Positions 1-5,129 of a stretch of 5,228 bases of DNA are shown here, one piece after another. Position 1 is the first letter of the stretch. Each line of letters begins with the position of its first letter. Origin of the DNA: Pseudomonadota bacterium (GTDB lineage: Bacteria; Pseudomonadota; Alphaproteobacteria; Rhizobiales; Hyphomicrobiaceae); NCBI GenBank assembly GCA_023423275.1, contig JAFAFW010000044.1, positions 1-5,228 on the forward strand. The letters are read 5' to 3'. Under the pieces are notes generated by a model. It did no database searches, was not told the DNA's origin, and saw only the letters and a program-made list of their open reading frames with translations. The position numbers and the translations under genes were made by a program.

Positions 1-77
1 TGGCGACCCCGGCAGGATTCGAACCTGCGACCTTCGGATTAGGAATCCGACGTTCTATCCGGCTGAACTACGGGGCC
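1..77 (-). tRNA. tRNA-Arg (anticodon CCT)
   Basis: Read on the minus strand this is a complete 77-nt cloverleaf starting GGCCCCG and ending CGGGGTC-G-CCA, so the acceptor stem pairs over 7 bp (one G-T) and the CCA end is encoded. The anticodon arm is TCGGA / TTCCTAA / TCCGA, which puts CCT at positions 34-36 and decodes the Arg codon AGG. The T arm has the canonical GTTCGAATC loop (GCAGG/CCTGC stem). The tRNA 3' end coincides with the first base of the window, so whatever lies immediately downstream of it cannot be seen. No other tRNA is visible in the window. Confidence 0.97.
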
Positions 78-232
78 ATGTAAGGTTTCAGGCTATTTCA
101 GCCACTGTCTCACCAGACCGTCTGGCCAAACTGCCCGCGCCAGACAACACTATTGCCGCGGCGAACTGAACAACGGGTTACACCCGGTGTTTAGGGCACA
201 CCGCGCAGGGCGGCAAGGGGGCCTCGCGCATC
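78..232. other. Divergent intergenic region with small palindromes
   Basis: This 155-bp gap holds the upstream regions of the leftward tRNA-Arg and the rightward SNase-like gene. It contains a perfect 6-bp inverted repeat with a 1-nt centre (CCAGAC-C-GTCTGG, 113-125) about 36 bp upstream of the tRNA 5' end, and a 5-bp one (ACACC-C-GGTGT, about 180-190). The first is placed where it could overlap the tRNA promoter. I cannot identify a convincing -35/-10 pair for either gene. Whether these palindromes are operators is speculation. Confidence 0.3.
215..221 (+). promoter_or_regulatory. Putative ribosome binding site of the SNase-like gene
   Basis: AAGGGGG lies 11 nt upstream of the GTG at 233. 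It is the only purine-rich SD-like element near the start and supports the GTG over the internal in-frame ATG at codon 20. The GTG start also keeps the whole signal peptide. Confidence 0.45.
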
Positions 233-1057
233 GTGGCAGGAAGAAGGTTGACTGCGACCGTGCTTGGCGCTGCGCTCGTGCTCGGCGCGATGGCCGCAGC
301 CGCGCGCGCCATTGCCGCCGAATGCGTAACGGAACCCGGCCCGGTGTCCCGCACCGTCGTCCGCGTCATCGATGGAGAGACCTTTGCGCTGGACGACGGC
401 CGCACGGTCCGGCTGATCGGCGCGCTTGCACCGCGTCGCTTCGAAAACCCGGACGATCCCACCGTCTGGCCACCCGCGCAGGATGCAAAGACGGCGCTCG
501 AACACCTCGCGTTGGGCAAACCGGTCGAACTGGCCGTAGGCGGGCGTCAGATGGACCGGTACGGCCGGCTTCTGGCTCAGGCCTACGTGCAGCACGAGGG
601 ACGGCGTGTGTGGGTGCAGGATTACATGCTGCGGCACGGCCATGCCCGCGCCTACATGCTGCGCGACAGCGTTTCCTGCATGAGCGCGCTCCTCGCCGCC
701 GAGGCGGCGGCACGAGCGGCGCGGGCAGGTCTGTGGGCGCATCCGGCTTACCAGATCAAGGCCGCCAACCAGCTTCGTGATCTCCTGCACGATCGCAGCA
801 GCTTTCAGATCGTCGAAGGACGCGTTGTCGATGCGGCAGACATCCGAGGTCAGGTATATCTGAATTTCGGCGACAACTGGCGCACGGATTTCACCGCCAG
901 CGCACGCCCCCGCGAACGCAAGGCGATCGCGGAAGCGGGTCTGGATCTCAAATCCCTGGAGGGCAAACGCGTTCGGATCCGCGGCTGGATCGACCGGAGA
1001 TCCGGTCCGGCAATCGAACTGCACCACATCAGCCAGATCGAGGTTCTGCCCGACTAG
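233..1057 (+). CDS. Secreted SNase-fold (thermonuclease family) protein with substituted active site
   Basis: 274 aa from a GTG start. Residues 1-29 look like a Sec signal peptide: MAGRR basic end, hydrophobic 8-24, then ARAIAA before E30. There is no lipobox, so a periplasmic or secreted soluble protein is expected. Residues 42-168 match the SNase fold: VIDGET (45-50), DGRTVRLIGALAPR (55-68), DRYGR (108-112), and the common family ending AGLW (165-168). In staphylococcal nuclease the catalytic set is D21, R35, D40, E43 and R87. Here the two arginines align with R60 and R112, but D40 becomes L65, E43 becomes R68 and D21 becomes E49. Classical Ca-dependent nuclease activity is therefore doubtful. 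Residues about 180-274 form a second beta-rich domain (EGRVVDA... RVRIRGWI...IELHHISQIEVL), probably OB-like. C31 and C149 could form a disulfide. The gene is convergent with rimM and the stop codons overlap. Family assignment is firm; function is unknown. Confidence 0.88.
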   Translation: MAGRRLTATVLGAALVLGAMAAAARAIAAECVTEPGPVSRTVVRVIDGETFALDDGRTVRLIGALAPRRFENPDDPTVWPPAQDAKTALEHLALGKPVELAVGGRQMDRYGRLLAQAYVQHEGRRVWVQDYMLRHGHARAYMLRDSVSCMSALLAAEAAARAARAGLWAHPAYQIKAANQLRDLLHDRSSFQIVEGRVVDAADIRGQVYLNFGDNWRTDFTASARPRERKAIAEAGLDLKSLEGKRVRIRGWIDRRSGPAIELHHISQIEVLPD

Positions 1058-1587
1058 GGTGTCTCTTCCGGTTCTTCTTCATCGGAGGCCGGAAGCACGA
1101 TCGTCAGCCGCTTCGCGTCCAGGTCGATAGCGGGAACAAAGGCGCGGGTAAACGGCAGAAGTTCTGTCGTGCGTTTTCCCGCGAGCCGGATTTCGAGAAT
1201 GTCGCCGGCGCCGAAATTATGCACTGCCGCGACTTCGCCCACCGTCGACCCGTCGGCGGCAACAGCTTGGAGACCGACGAGATCCGCGTGATAGAATTCG
1301 TTGTCGAGCGTTGCCGGCAGCGCATCGCGCGCAACGCACAGCCGAACGCCTCTCAACGCCTCCGCGGCATTGCGGTCCGTCACTCCGGCGATGCGCGCGA
1401 CGACACCCTTGCTCGTCGTGCGGATGATCTTCAGCGAGAAGTGACGTCCTCCCGCCTCATCCGCGAGAAGACCATAACTCGCGATATCGTCCGGAGCCTC
1501 TGTGTAGGTCCGGACAAGCACATCGCCGCGAACGCCATGCGCCGCGGCGATGTAGCCGAGCACGATGCGGGGACGGTCATTGCCCAT
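1054..1587 (-). CDS. rimM: 16S rRNA processing / ribosome maturation factor RimM
   Basis: 177 aa, the usual RimM length. The family binds 30S subunit protein uS19 and helps 16S rRNA head maturation in the cytoplasm. The N-terminal barrel domain carries the signature GYIAAAHGVRGDVLVR (11-26). The C-terminal PRC-barrel starts at EFYHADLVGL (97-106) and continues with the conserved GxVxxVxNFGAGDILE stretch (117-132) and LLPFTRAFVPAID (143-155). A short acidic tail (DEEEPEE) ends the protein. The ATG at 1585-1587 fits the family N-terminus. It lies 35 nt after the rpsP stop, with only a weak SD-like GATGAG upstream, so translation may depend on coupling to rpsP. RimM is the last gene of the ffh-rpsP-rimM run. 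Its TAG stop overlaps the TAG of the opposing SNase-like gene in a CTAG palindrome. The usual next genes, trmD and rplS, are absent. Confidence 0.96.
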   Translation of the reverse strand: MGNDRPRIVLGYIAAAHGVRGDVLVRTYTEAPDDIASYGLLADEAGGRHFSLKIIRTTSKGVVARIAGVTDRNAAEALRGVRLCVARDALPATLDNEFYHADLVGLQAVAADGSTVGEVAAVHNFGAGDILEIRLAGKRTTELLPFTRAFVPAIDLDAKRLTIVLPASDEEEPEETP

Positions 1588-1622
1588 GGCTCATCGCCCG
1601 ATCGAAGTTTGGGCGCCAGCCC

Positions 1623-2000
1623 TCAGGATTGTGCGGCCTCAGAAGCCGCAGCCTCGGCCGCTGCCTTGGCCTTTTCAGCCTCCGCCGCCTCGCGCTCGCG
1701 GCGCTTCTTGCGCGGCTGGCCCTTCTGCGGGTTCGCCTTGGCATCGCGCTTCATCAGACCGGCAGCGTCGAGAAAACGCGCGACACGATCCGTCGGCTGC
1801 GCACCAACCGACAGCCAGTGCTTGCAGCGATCCTCGTTCAGCTTGACGCGGTTTGGATCATCACGCTTCAGCATCGGATCGAAGGTTCCGACCTGCTCGA
1901 TGTAACGGCCATCCCGCGGAGACGCGCTGTTCGCGGTGACGATATAATAATACGGGCGCTTCTTGGCGCCGCCGCGCGACAGGCGGATTTTGACAGTCAT
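1623..2000 (-). CDS. rpsP: 30S ribosomal protein bS16
   Basis: 125 aa. The first ~80 residues are a textbook bS16: MTVKIRLSRGGAKKRPYYYI, then SPRDGRYIEQVGTFDPM, KLNEDRCKHWLSVGAQPTD and VARFLDAAGL. bS16 binds 16S rRNA in the lower 30S body and is needed for assembly. Residues 84-125 are a Lys/Arg stretch (QPRKKRRER) followed by an Ala/Glu/Lys-rich, probably helical or disordered tail. This makes the protein longer than the ~80-90 aa gamma-proteobacterial form; such tails are common in Alphaproteobacteria. The ATG has a good SD (AAGGA, 8 nt upstream). The gene follows ffh after a 116-bp gap with no recognisable intrinsic terminator and precedes rimM by 35 bp, so read-through from ffh is likely, although a separate promoter in the gap cannot be excluded. 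Confidence 0.97.
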   Translation of the reverse strand: MTVKIRLSRGGAKKRPYYYIVTANSASPRDGRYIEQVGTFDPMLKRDDPNRVKLNEDRCKHWLSVGAQPTDRVARFLDAAGLMKRDAKANPQKGQPRKKRREREAAEAEKAKAAAEAAASEAAQS

Positions 2001-2008
2001 ACTCGTCG

Positions 2009-2013
2009 TCCTT
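2009..2013 (-). promoter_or_regulatory. Ribosome binding site of rpsP
   Basis: On the minus strand AAGGA is placed 8 nt before the rpsP ATG. It is the strongest SD in the three-gene run; ffh and rimM have only weak ones, which fits the high translation demand of a ribosomal protein. Confidence 0.7.
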
Positions 2014-2116
2014 TTCTTCCATCAGATTGGTACCGTCTCTTGCAGCCGGCACCGGTTGTTTTGGCCGCTGGCGTCCAGGCGAAATCGCGAGGCCGCCGTC
2101 GTCCGGTTCGAGACCT

Positions 2117-3640
2117 CTACTTCTTCTTCCCCGGAAAACCGGGAAGTCCTGGAAACTTCGGCGCGCCGCCGCCCAATCCGGGCAGGCCACTGCCCAGACC
2201 CGGCAGGCGCGGCATGCCGCCGGGCGGAAGCCCGGGCATGCCCTTCGGCATCTCGCCACGCTTCAACTGTTCGATCATCTCCGGCGTCGGCTCGGGCATC
2301 GCGCCACCGCCGCTGCCAAACATGCGCGACAGCATGCCTTTGTTCTTGCCCATGGCCTTCATCATGTCGGCCATCTGCCGGTGCATCTTGAGGAGACGAT
2401 TGACCTCCTCCACCTTGGTCCCGGACCCGGCCGCGATACGGCGCTTGCGCTTACCATCGATCGCTTTCGGATGGCGACGCTCATAGACCGTCATCGAGGA
2501 GATAATGGCGCCCTGACGCTTCAGCATGCCGTCGTCGAGATTGCCGGCGGGAATCTGTCCCTTGAGCTTACCCATGCCCGGCAGCATTCCGAGCACACCG
2601 GACATGCCGCCGATCTTTTGCATCTGCTTGAGCTGTTCGGCCAGATCGGCCAGATCGAACTCGCCCTTCCGCATCTTCTGGGCGATCTGCTGCGCCTTCT
2701 CGGCGTCGATCGTCTGAGCGGCTTTCTCGACCAGGCTGACGATATCGCCCATGCCCAGGATGCGACTGGCGACACGCTGCGGGTGGAAATCTTCCAGCGC
2801 GTCCCATTTCTCGCCGATACCGAGCAGCTTGATCGGCTTGCCTGTGACGGCCCGCATCGAGAGCGCCGCGCCGCCACGGCCATCACCATCGACGCGTGTC
2901 AGCACGATGCCCGTGATGCCGATGCGTCCCTCGAAGGCTTTGGCCGTGTTGACCGCGTCCTGACCGGTCAGACTGTCAGCGACCAGCAGCACCTCGTGCG
3001 GCTGCGTGGCGGCTTTGACCTCGGCCACCTCCGCCATCAGGCCCTCGTCGACCGTGACGCGGCCGGCGGTATCGAGGATCACCACGTCATATCCACCGAG
3101 GCGGCCTGAATCGAGCGCACGACGCGCGATCTGTAGCGGCGTCTGGCCAACAATGATCGGAAGCGTCGCGATTTCCGTCTGCTCGCCGAGCACGCGGAGC
3201 TGCTCCTGCGCGGCCGGGCGACGCGTGTCGAGGGAGGCCATCAAGACCTTCTTCTTATCGCGGTTCTTGAGGCGATAGGCGATCTTGGCGCTGGTGGTGG
3301 TTTTGCCCGAACCCTGCAGGCCGACCATCAGGATCGCCACCGGCGGCTCGGCCGCAATATCGATCGGCTCCGCATCGGAGCCCAGCACCCGAACCAGCTC
3401 GTCGTTGACGATCTTGACGACCATCTGGCCGGGGGTGACCGATTTCACCACATCCTGGCCGACGGCCTTGGCCTTCACCCTCTCCGTGAAGTCGCGAACG
3501 ACATCCAGCGCCACGTCGGCTTCGAGCAGCGCCCGGCGCACTTCGCGCATGGCTTCGCTGACATCGCTGTCGGTCAGCGCACCGCGCTTCGTCAGCTTGT
3601 CGAAGATACCAGACAGGCGATCGGAGAGACTTTGGAACAT
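2117..3640 (-). CDS. ffh: Signal recognition particle GTPase Ffh (SRP54)
   Basis: 507 aa. Ffh binds 4.5S SRP RNA and signal sequences of nascent inner-membrane proteins and docks with FtsY. Domains in order: N-terminal four-helix domain (1-~90); G domain (~95-298) with G1 GLQGSGKT (107-114), DTRRPAA (138-144), G3 DTAGR (190-194), G4 TRVD (248-251; the common TKxD motif has Arg in place of Lys, then GDGRGGAAL) and GIGEK (274-278); Met-rich M domain (~300-440) with the RNA-binding signature RKRRIAAGSGT (398-408) and the following VEEVNRLLK. Residues ~445-507 are a low-complexity Gly/Pro/Met/Leu tail repeating GLP/PGLG units and ending in KKK, which makes the protein ~50 aa longer than E. coli Ffh (453 aa). 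The ATG at 3638-3640 gives the standard family N-terminus (MFQSLSDRLSGIF); its SD is weak (GGA, 5 nt away). First gene of the leftward run. The SRP RNA gene is not in the window. Confidence 0.97.
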   Translation of the reverse strand: MFQSLSDRLSGIFDKLTKRGALTDSDVSEAMREVRRALLEADVALDVVRDFTERVKAKAVGQDVVKSVTPGQMVVKIVNDELVRVLGSDAEPIDIAAEPPVAILMVGLQGSGKTTTSAKIAYRLKNRDKKKVLMASLDTRRPAAQEQLRVLGEQTEIATLPIIVGQTPLQIARRALDSGRLGGYDVVILDTAGRVTVDEGLMAEVAEVKAATQPHEVLLVADSLTGQDAVNTAKAFEGRIGITGIVLTRVDGDGRGGAALSMRAVTGKPIKLLGIGEKWDALEDFHPQRVASRILGMGDIVSLVEKAAQTIDAEKAQQIAQKMRKGEFDLADLAEQLKQMQKIGGMSGVLGMLPGMGKLKGQIPAGNLDDGMLKRQGAIISSMTVYERRHPKAIDGKRKRRIAAGSGTKVEEVNRLLKMHRQMADMMKAMGKNKGMLSRMFGSGGGAMPEPTPEMIEQLKRGEMPKGMPGLPPGGMPRLPGLGSGLPGLGGGAPKFPGLPGFPGKKK

Positions 3641-3710
3641 CGTTATCCGTTTCGGTTGCGCAGATCAGGACGCCAGCAGCCCGCCCGCGCCCTGGCCACC
3701 TGCCAAGAGT

Positions 3711-3847
3711 TCAGCGCCCGCCAGCACACCTGAATATAAGTATCGCGTCTCGAATTGCGCATGCCTGCAACCGCAGCCTTTGAACACACAGATCCGACCG
3801 CCCAAACGAAAACGCACCCGCGGGCGATACTCGCTGGCGGGTGTTGG
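3711..3847 (+). ncRNA. Candidate structured RNA (bulged long stem)
   Basis: Two inverted-repeat segments are nested: 3717-3725 (CCCGCCAGC) pairs perfectly with 3833-3841, and 3740-3746 (GTATCGC) pairs perfectly with 3824-3830. They are separated by a 14-nt bulge on the left (3726-3739) and 2 nt on the right. Outside the 9-bp stem, 3711-3716 continues to pair with 3842-3847 through two G-C, one A-T and three G-T wobble pairs. Those wobbles pair only in a plus-strand transcript (A-C on the other strand), so the plus strand is favoured. The long bulged rod resembles 6S RNA in general shape, but I find no matching conserved 6S sequence and no clear promoter upstream. On the minus strand the same DNA would be the promoter/leader region of ffh. 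This is a structural candidate only. Confidence 0.3.
3733..3738 (-). promoter_or_regulatory. Possible -10 element of ffh
   Basis: On the minus strand TATATT within GATACTTATATTC lies about 95 bp before the ffh ATG and is the most -10-like element close to the gene. No good -35 sits at 16-18 bp (that position reads TGCGCA or nearby). The nearest TTGCAG (3765-3770) is too far. Weak call, made on AT content alone. Confidence 0.2.
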
Positions 3848-4059
3848 CCGCCCGGCCTCCCGGCGACTGGCGCCATGTGCTGGGCAGCGGCTCGCTGAAA
3901 CTGAGCCGGTCTGAAGTGGACCGGACCATATGGCGAACGCAACCGGCTGTCAAACGCCCACAACCAGAGATACCGCCCGGCCCATAGCTGCCCGGCAGGA
4001 ACAATTAATATTCGGAAAACATACAGCGAACCTGCATTTTTATGTGGCGCTTTGGACAC

Positions 4060-4064
4060 GAATC
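4060..4064. promoter_or_regulatory. GANTC (CcrM-type) methylation site upstream of gcrA
   Basis: GAATC is the only GANTC in the 753-bp ffh-gcrA intergenic region. It lies 330 bp before the gcrA ATG and close to the AT-rich core. In Alphaproteobacteria such sites are methylated by CcrM and read by GcrA at promoters. Whether it belongs to a promoter here is inference. Confidence 0.35.
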
Positions 4065-4380
4065 GTTGCCATAGCAGTCACTCGGCACGTCTGCAGCTTG
4101 TAGACCGAATTCTGGATGTTGTAGGTTTTCCGGGCTCCACCCCGATATTTGGCGGTGGCCGGCCTGTTGCCGGATTGCTTCGCGTCTGACCTCCTTGGAG
4201 CTCTGCTCCGCGTTCGGCCAGCGCAGGCTACCAAGCAAGTCTCCCCAGTAACCAGCGTCTGTACCGGTCAAGCACCGTCGTCGCGTGTTGCGTCGCATGT
4301 TTGCGCACGCCGCAAGGCTCGTTGCTTGTCCGCTTTCGTTCTGGTGCGCCAGTCGCGCGCCGGTTGTGACCTGATTATGC

Positions 4381-4386
4381 AAGGAG
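4381..4386 (+). promoter_or_regulatory. Ribosome binding site of gcrA
   Basis: AAGGAG ends 7 nt before the ATG at 4394. It is a near-ideal SD and spacing, and it fixes the gcrA start. Confidence 0.85.
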
Positions 4387-4393
4387 CGACAAG

Positions 4394-4957
4394 ATGGGCT
4401 GGACCGACGAGCGCGTGGAGCAGCTGAAAAAGCTCTGGGCCGAAGGACTGAGCGCCAGTCAGATCGCCGGCCGTCTTGGAGGTGTCTCGCGCAATGCCGT
4501 GATCGGCAAGGTGCACCGCCTCGGGCTTTCAGGCCGCGCGACCACCTCCCGTATGAAGAGCCATCGTGCGCGCCCGCGCGCCGTAGCCACCAATTCTGCC
4601 AAGCGGCCTGCCGTGAAATCGCGGTTTGGCACCGTGGGCAATCCGGCGCTGCGCGCCCTGTATAGCCCTGACGCCGAAGCCTATGTTCCGCCCGCCGAGG
4701 AACTCGTGATCCCGCAGGCCGAGCGCAAGACTCTGCAAATGCTGACCGACAGCAGCTGCCGGTGGCCGATTGGCGATCCGCAGACCGAGGAATTCCATTT
4801 CTGCAACCGCAACCGGGTTCCGGGCCTGTCTTACTGCGAGCATCACGCCCGCCGGGCCTATCAGCCGCCGCAACCGCGCCGGCGCGACCGCGACGTCAGC
4901 GAACCGGTCATCCCGGCAACGCTGCCCATTCCGACAAAAGATCCCGTCGACGCCTGA
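4394..4957 (+). CDS. gcrA: GcrA-family cell cycle regulator
   Basis: 187 aa. GcrA is an alphaproteobacterial transcriptional co-activator. It binds domain 2 of the housekeeping sigma-70 and stimulates promoters carrying CcrM-methylated GANTC sites, controlling replication and division genes. The N-terminal domain (1-~46) is the typical helix-turn-helix: MGWTDERVEQLKKLWAEG, then SASQIAGRLG, then VSRNAVIGKVHRLGLSGR. A basic, variable linker follows (~47-115). The conserved C-terminal sigma-interaction module spans ~117-156: LTDSSCRWPIGDP (117-129), FHFCN (135-139), YCEHHARRAY (147-156). C122, C137, C148 and H150/H151 are candidate metal ligands. The remaining tail is Pro/Arg-rich. Length is in the family range (~170-190). 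The start has an ideal SD. The gene appears monocistronic: a 753-bp region lies upstream and an intrinsic terminator begins 19 bp after the stop. Confidence in the family is very high. Confidence 0.97.
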   Translation: MGWTDERVEQLKKLWAEGLSASQIAGRLGGVSRNAVIGKVHRLGLSGRATTSRMKSHRARPRAVATNSAKRPAVKSRFGTVGNPALRALYSPDAEAYVPPAEELVIPQAERKTLQMLTDSSCRWPIGDPQTEEFHFCNRNRVPGLSYCEHHARRAYQPPQPRRRDRDVSEPVIPATLPIPTKDPVDA

Positions 4958-4975
4958 CGATCGACAGGGGCACGA

Positions 4976-5011
4976 AAAAGGGGCTGCCGCAAAACGCGTG
5001 CAGCCCTTTTT
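4976..5011 (+). terminator. Intrinsic terminator of gcrA, possibly bidirectional
   Basis: A GGGCTGC (4981-4987) / GCAGCCC (5000-5006) stem is extended by a G-T pair and by an A-run (4976-4979) facing a T-run (5007-5011), giving up to 12 bp around a 12-nt loop. The T-run follows the stem directly in the plus direction, as needed for gcrA. The A-run on the left supplies a T-run on the minus strand as well, so the element could also stop leftward transcription from the right edge. Confidence 0.88.
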
Positions 5012-5026
5012 AGTTATCTAGAGTCT

Positions 5027-5043
5027 TTCCGCCTTTGGCGGAA
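5027..5043. repeat. Small perfect hairpin (7-bp arms, TTT loop)
   Basis: TTCCGCC-TTT-GGCGGAA is a perfect 7-bp inverted repeat with a 3-nt loop, located 15 bp after the gcrA terminator. Its right arm overlaps the GAATC site at 5041-5045. No T-run follows on either strand, so it is not an obvious terminator. Confidence 0.6.
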
Positions 5044-5055
5044 TCGCTTGGCCGT

Positions 5056-5118
5056 CCCGCTCCCCCGCCCGGCCACTCAACGGCCTCATGCTTCGGGGTG
5101 GCCGGGCGGGGGAGCGGG
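5056..5118. repeat. 21-bp perfect GC-rich inverted repeat
   Basis: Positions 5056-5076 are the exact reverse complement of 5098-5118 (arms begin CCCGCTCCCCC and end AGCGGG). Two further pairs (T5077-G5097, C5078-G5096) leave a 17-nt loop at 5079-5095. Only the bases outside the 21 bp (5055/5119) fail to pair. No T-run follows on either strand. It could act as a strong transcript-stabilising or transcription-blocking stem between convergent genes, or belong to an extragenic palindrome family. Copy number in the genome cannot be judged from here. Confidence 0.9.
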
Positions 5119-5129
5119 TGATTCTGACT

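Larger units (their letters stand above)
3641..4393. other. 753-bp divergent intergenic region between ffh and gcrA
   Basis: No convincing protein gene is present. What can be seen: a two-part inverted repeat (3711-3847, listed separately); an AT-rich core at about 3998-4035 (ACAATTAATATTCGGAAAAC and TGCATTTTTATG), which is the best place for promoter elements in either direction; a single GANTC site (GAATC, 4060-4064); small hairpins at 4159-4173 (CCGGC/GCCGG) and 4197-4209 (GGAGC/GCTCC); and an ACCTCCTT element at 4189-4196. Open frames of 60-125 codons exist on both strands but have no SD, no recognisable domain and mixed third-position bases. The size is much larger than two promoters need, so a small RNA or long leader is possible. 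Confidence 0.5.
5021..5124. promoter_or_regulatory. Cluster of three GANTC sites
   Basis: GAGTC (5021-5025), GAATC (5041-5045) and GATTC (5120-5124) lie within 104 bp downstream of gcrA. The whole window has eight GANTC sites (the others start at 16, 43, 2551, 3108 and 4060), with none between 48 and 2550. The clustering is seen directly; a regulatory or methylation role is inferred from the CcrM/GcrA biology of the group. Confidence 0.4.

Noticed and set aside
1..77. tRNA-Arg as an attachment site for an integrated element
   Set aside because: The tRNA 3' end is at the window edge, so no integrase or att repeat can be seen, and no second copy of its 3' segment occurs in the window.
230..330. 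Lipoprotein signal on the SNase-like protein (cysteine 31 after the hydrophobic segment)
   Set aside because: The residues before the cysteine are AIAAE, with Glu at -1, which does not match a lipobox.
191..1027. Open frame of 278 codons on the minus strand
   Set aside because: Antisense to the SNase-like gene, which has a signal peptide and recognisable motifs; no SD and no recognisable domain in the antisense product.
2027..3109. Open frame of 360 codons on the plus strand
   Set aside because: It lies antisense to ffh, which is unambiguous, and its His/Asp/Leu-rich translation has no domain; it is a GC-rich shadow frame.
4298..4375. Small upstream ORF (ATGTTTGCGCACGCC..., 25 codons) ahead of gcrA
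   Set aside because: No SD and no evidence that the region is translated; a leader peptide is possible but unsupported.
4005..4382. 125-codon minus-strand frame in the ffh-gcrA intergenic region
   Set aside because: No SD before its ATG, third-position GC lower than in real genes of the window, no recognisable domain, and its 5' end overlaps the gcrA RBS region.
3641..4393. 4.5S SRP RNA, RNase P RNA or tmRNA next to ffh
   Set aside because: The conserved GGAAGGAAGCAG-type SRP core, the rnpB GAGGAAAGTCC motif and a tmRNA GTTCGA end were looked for on both strands and not found. TTTTCCGGGCTCC at 4127-4139 is only a partial resemblance.
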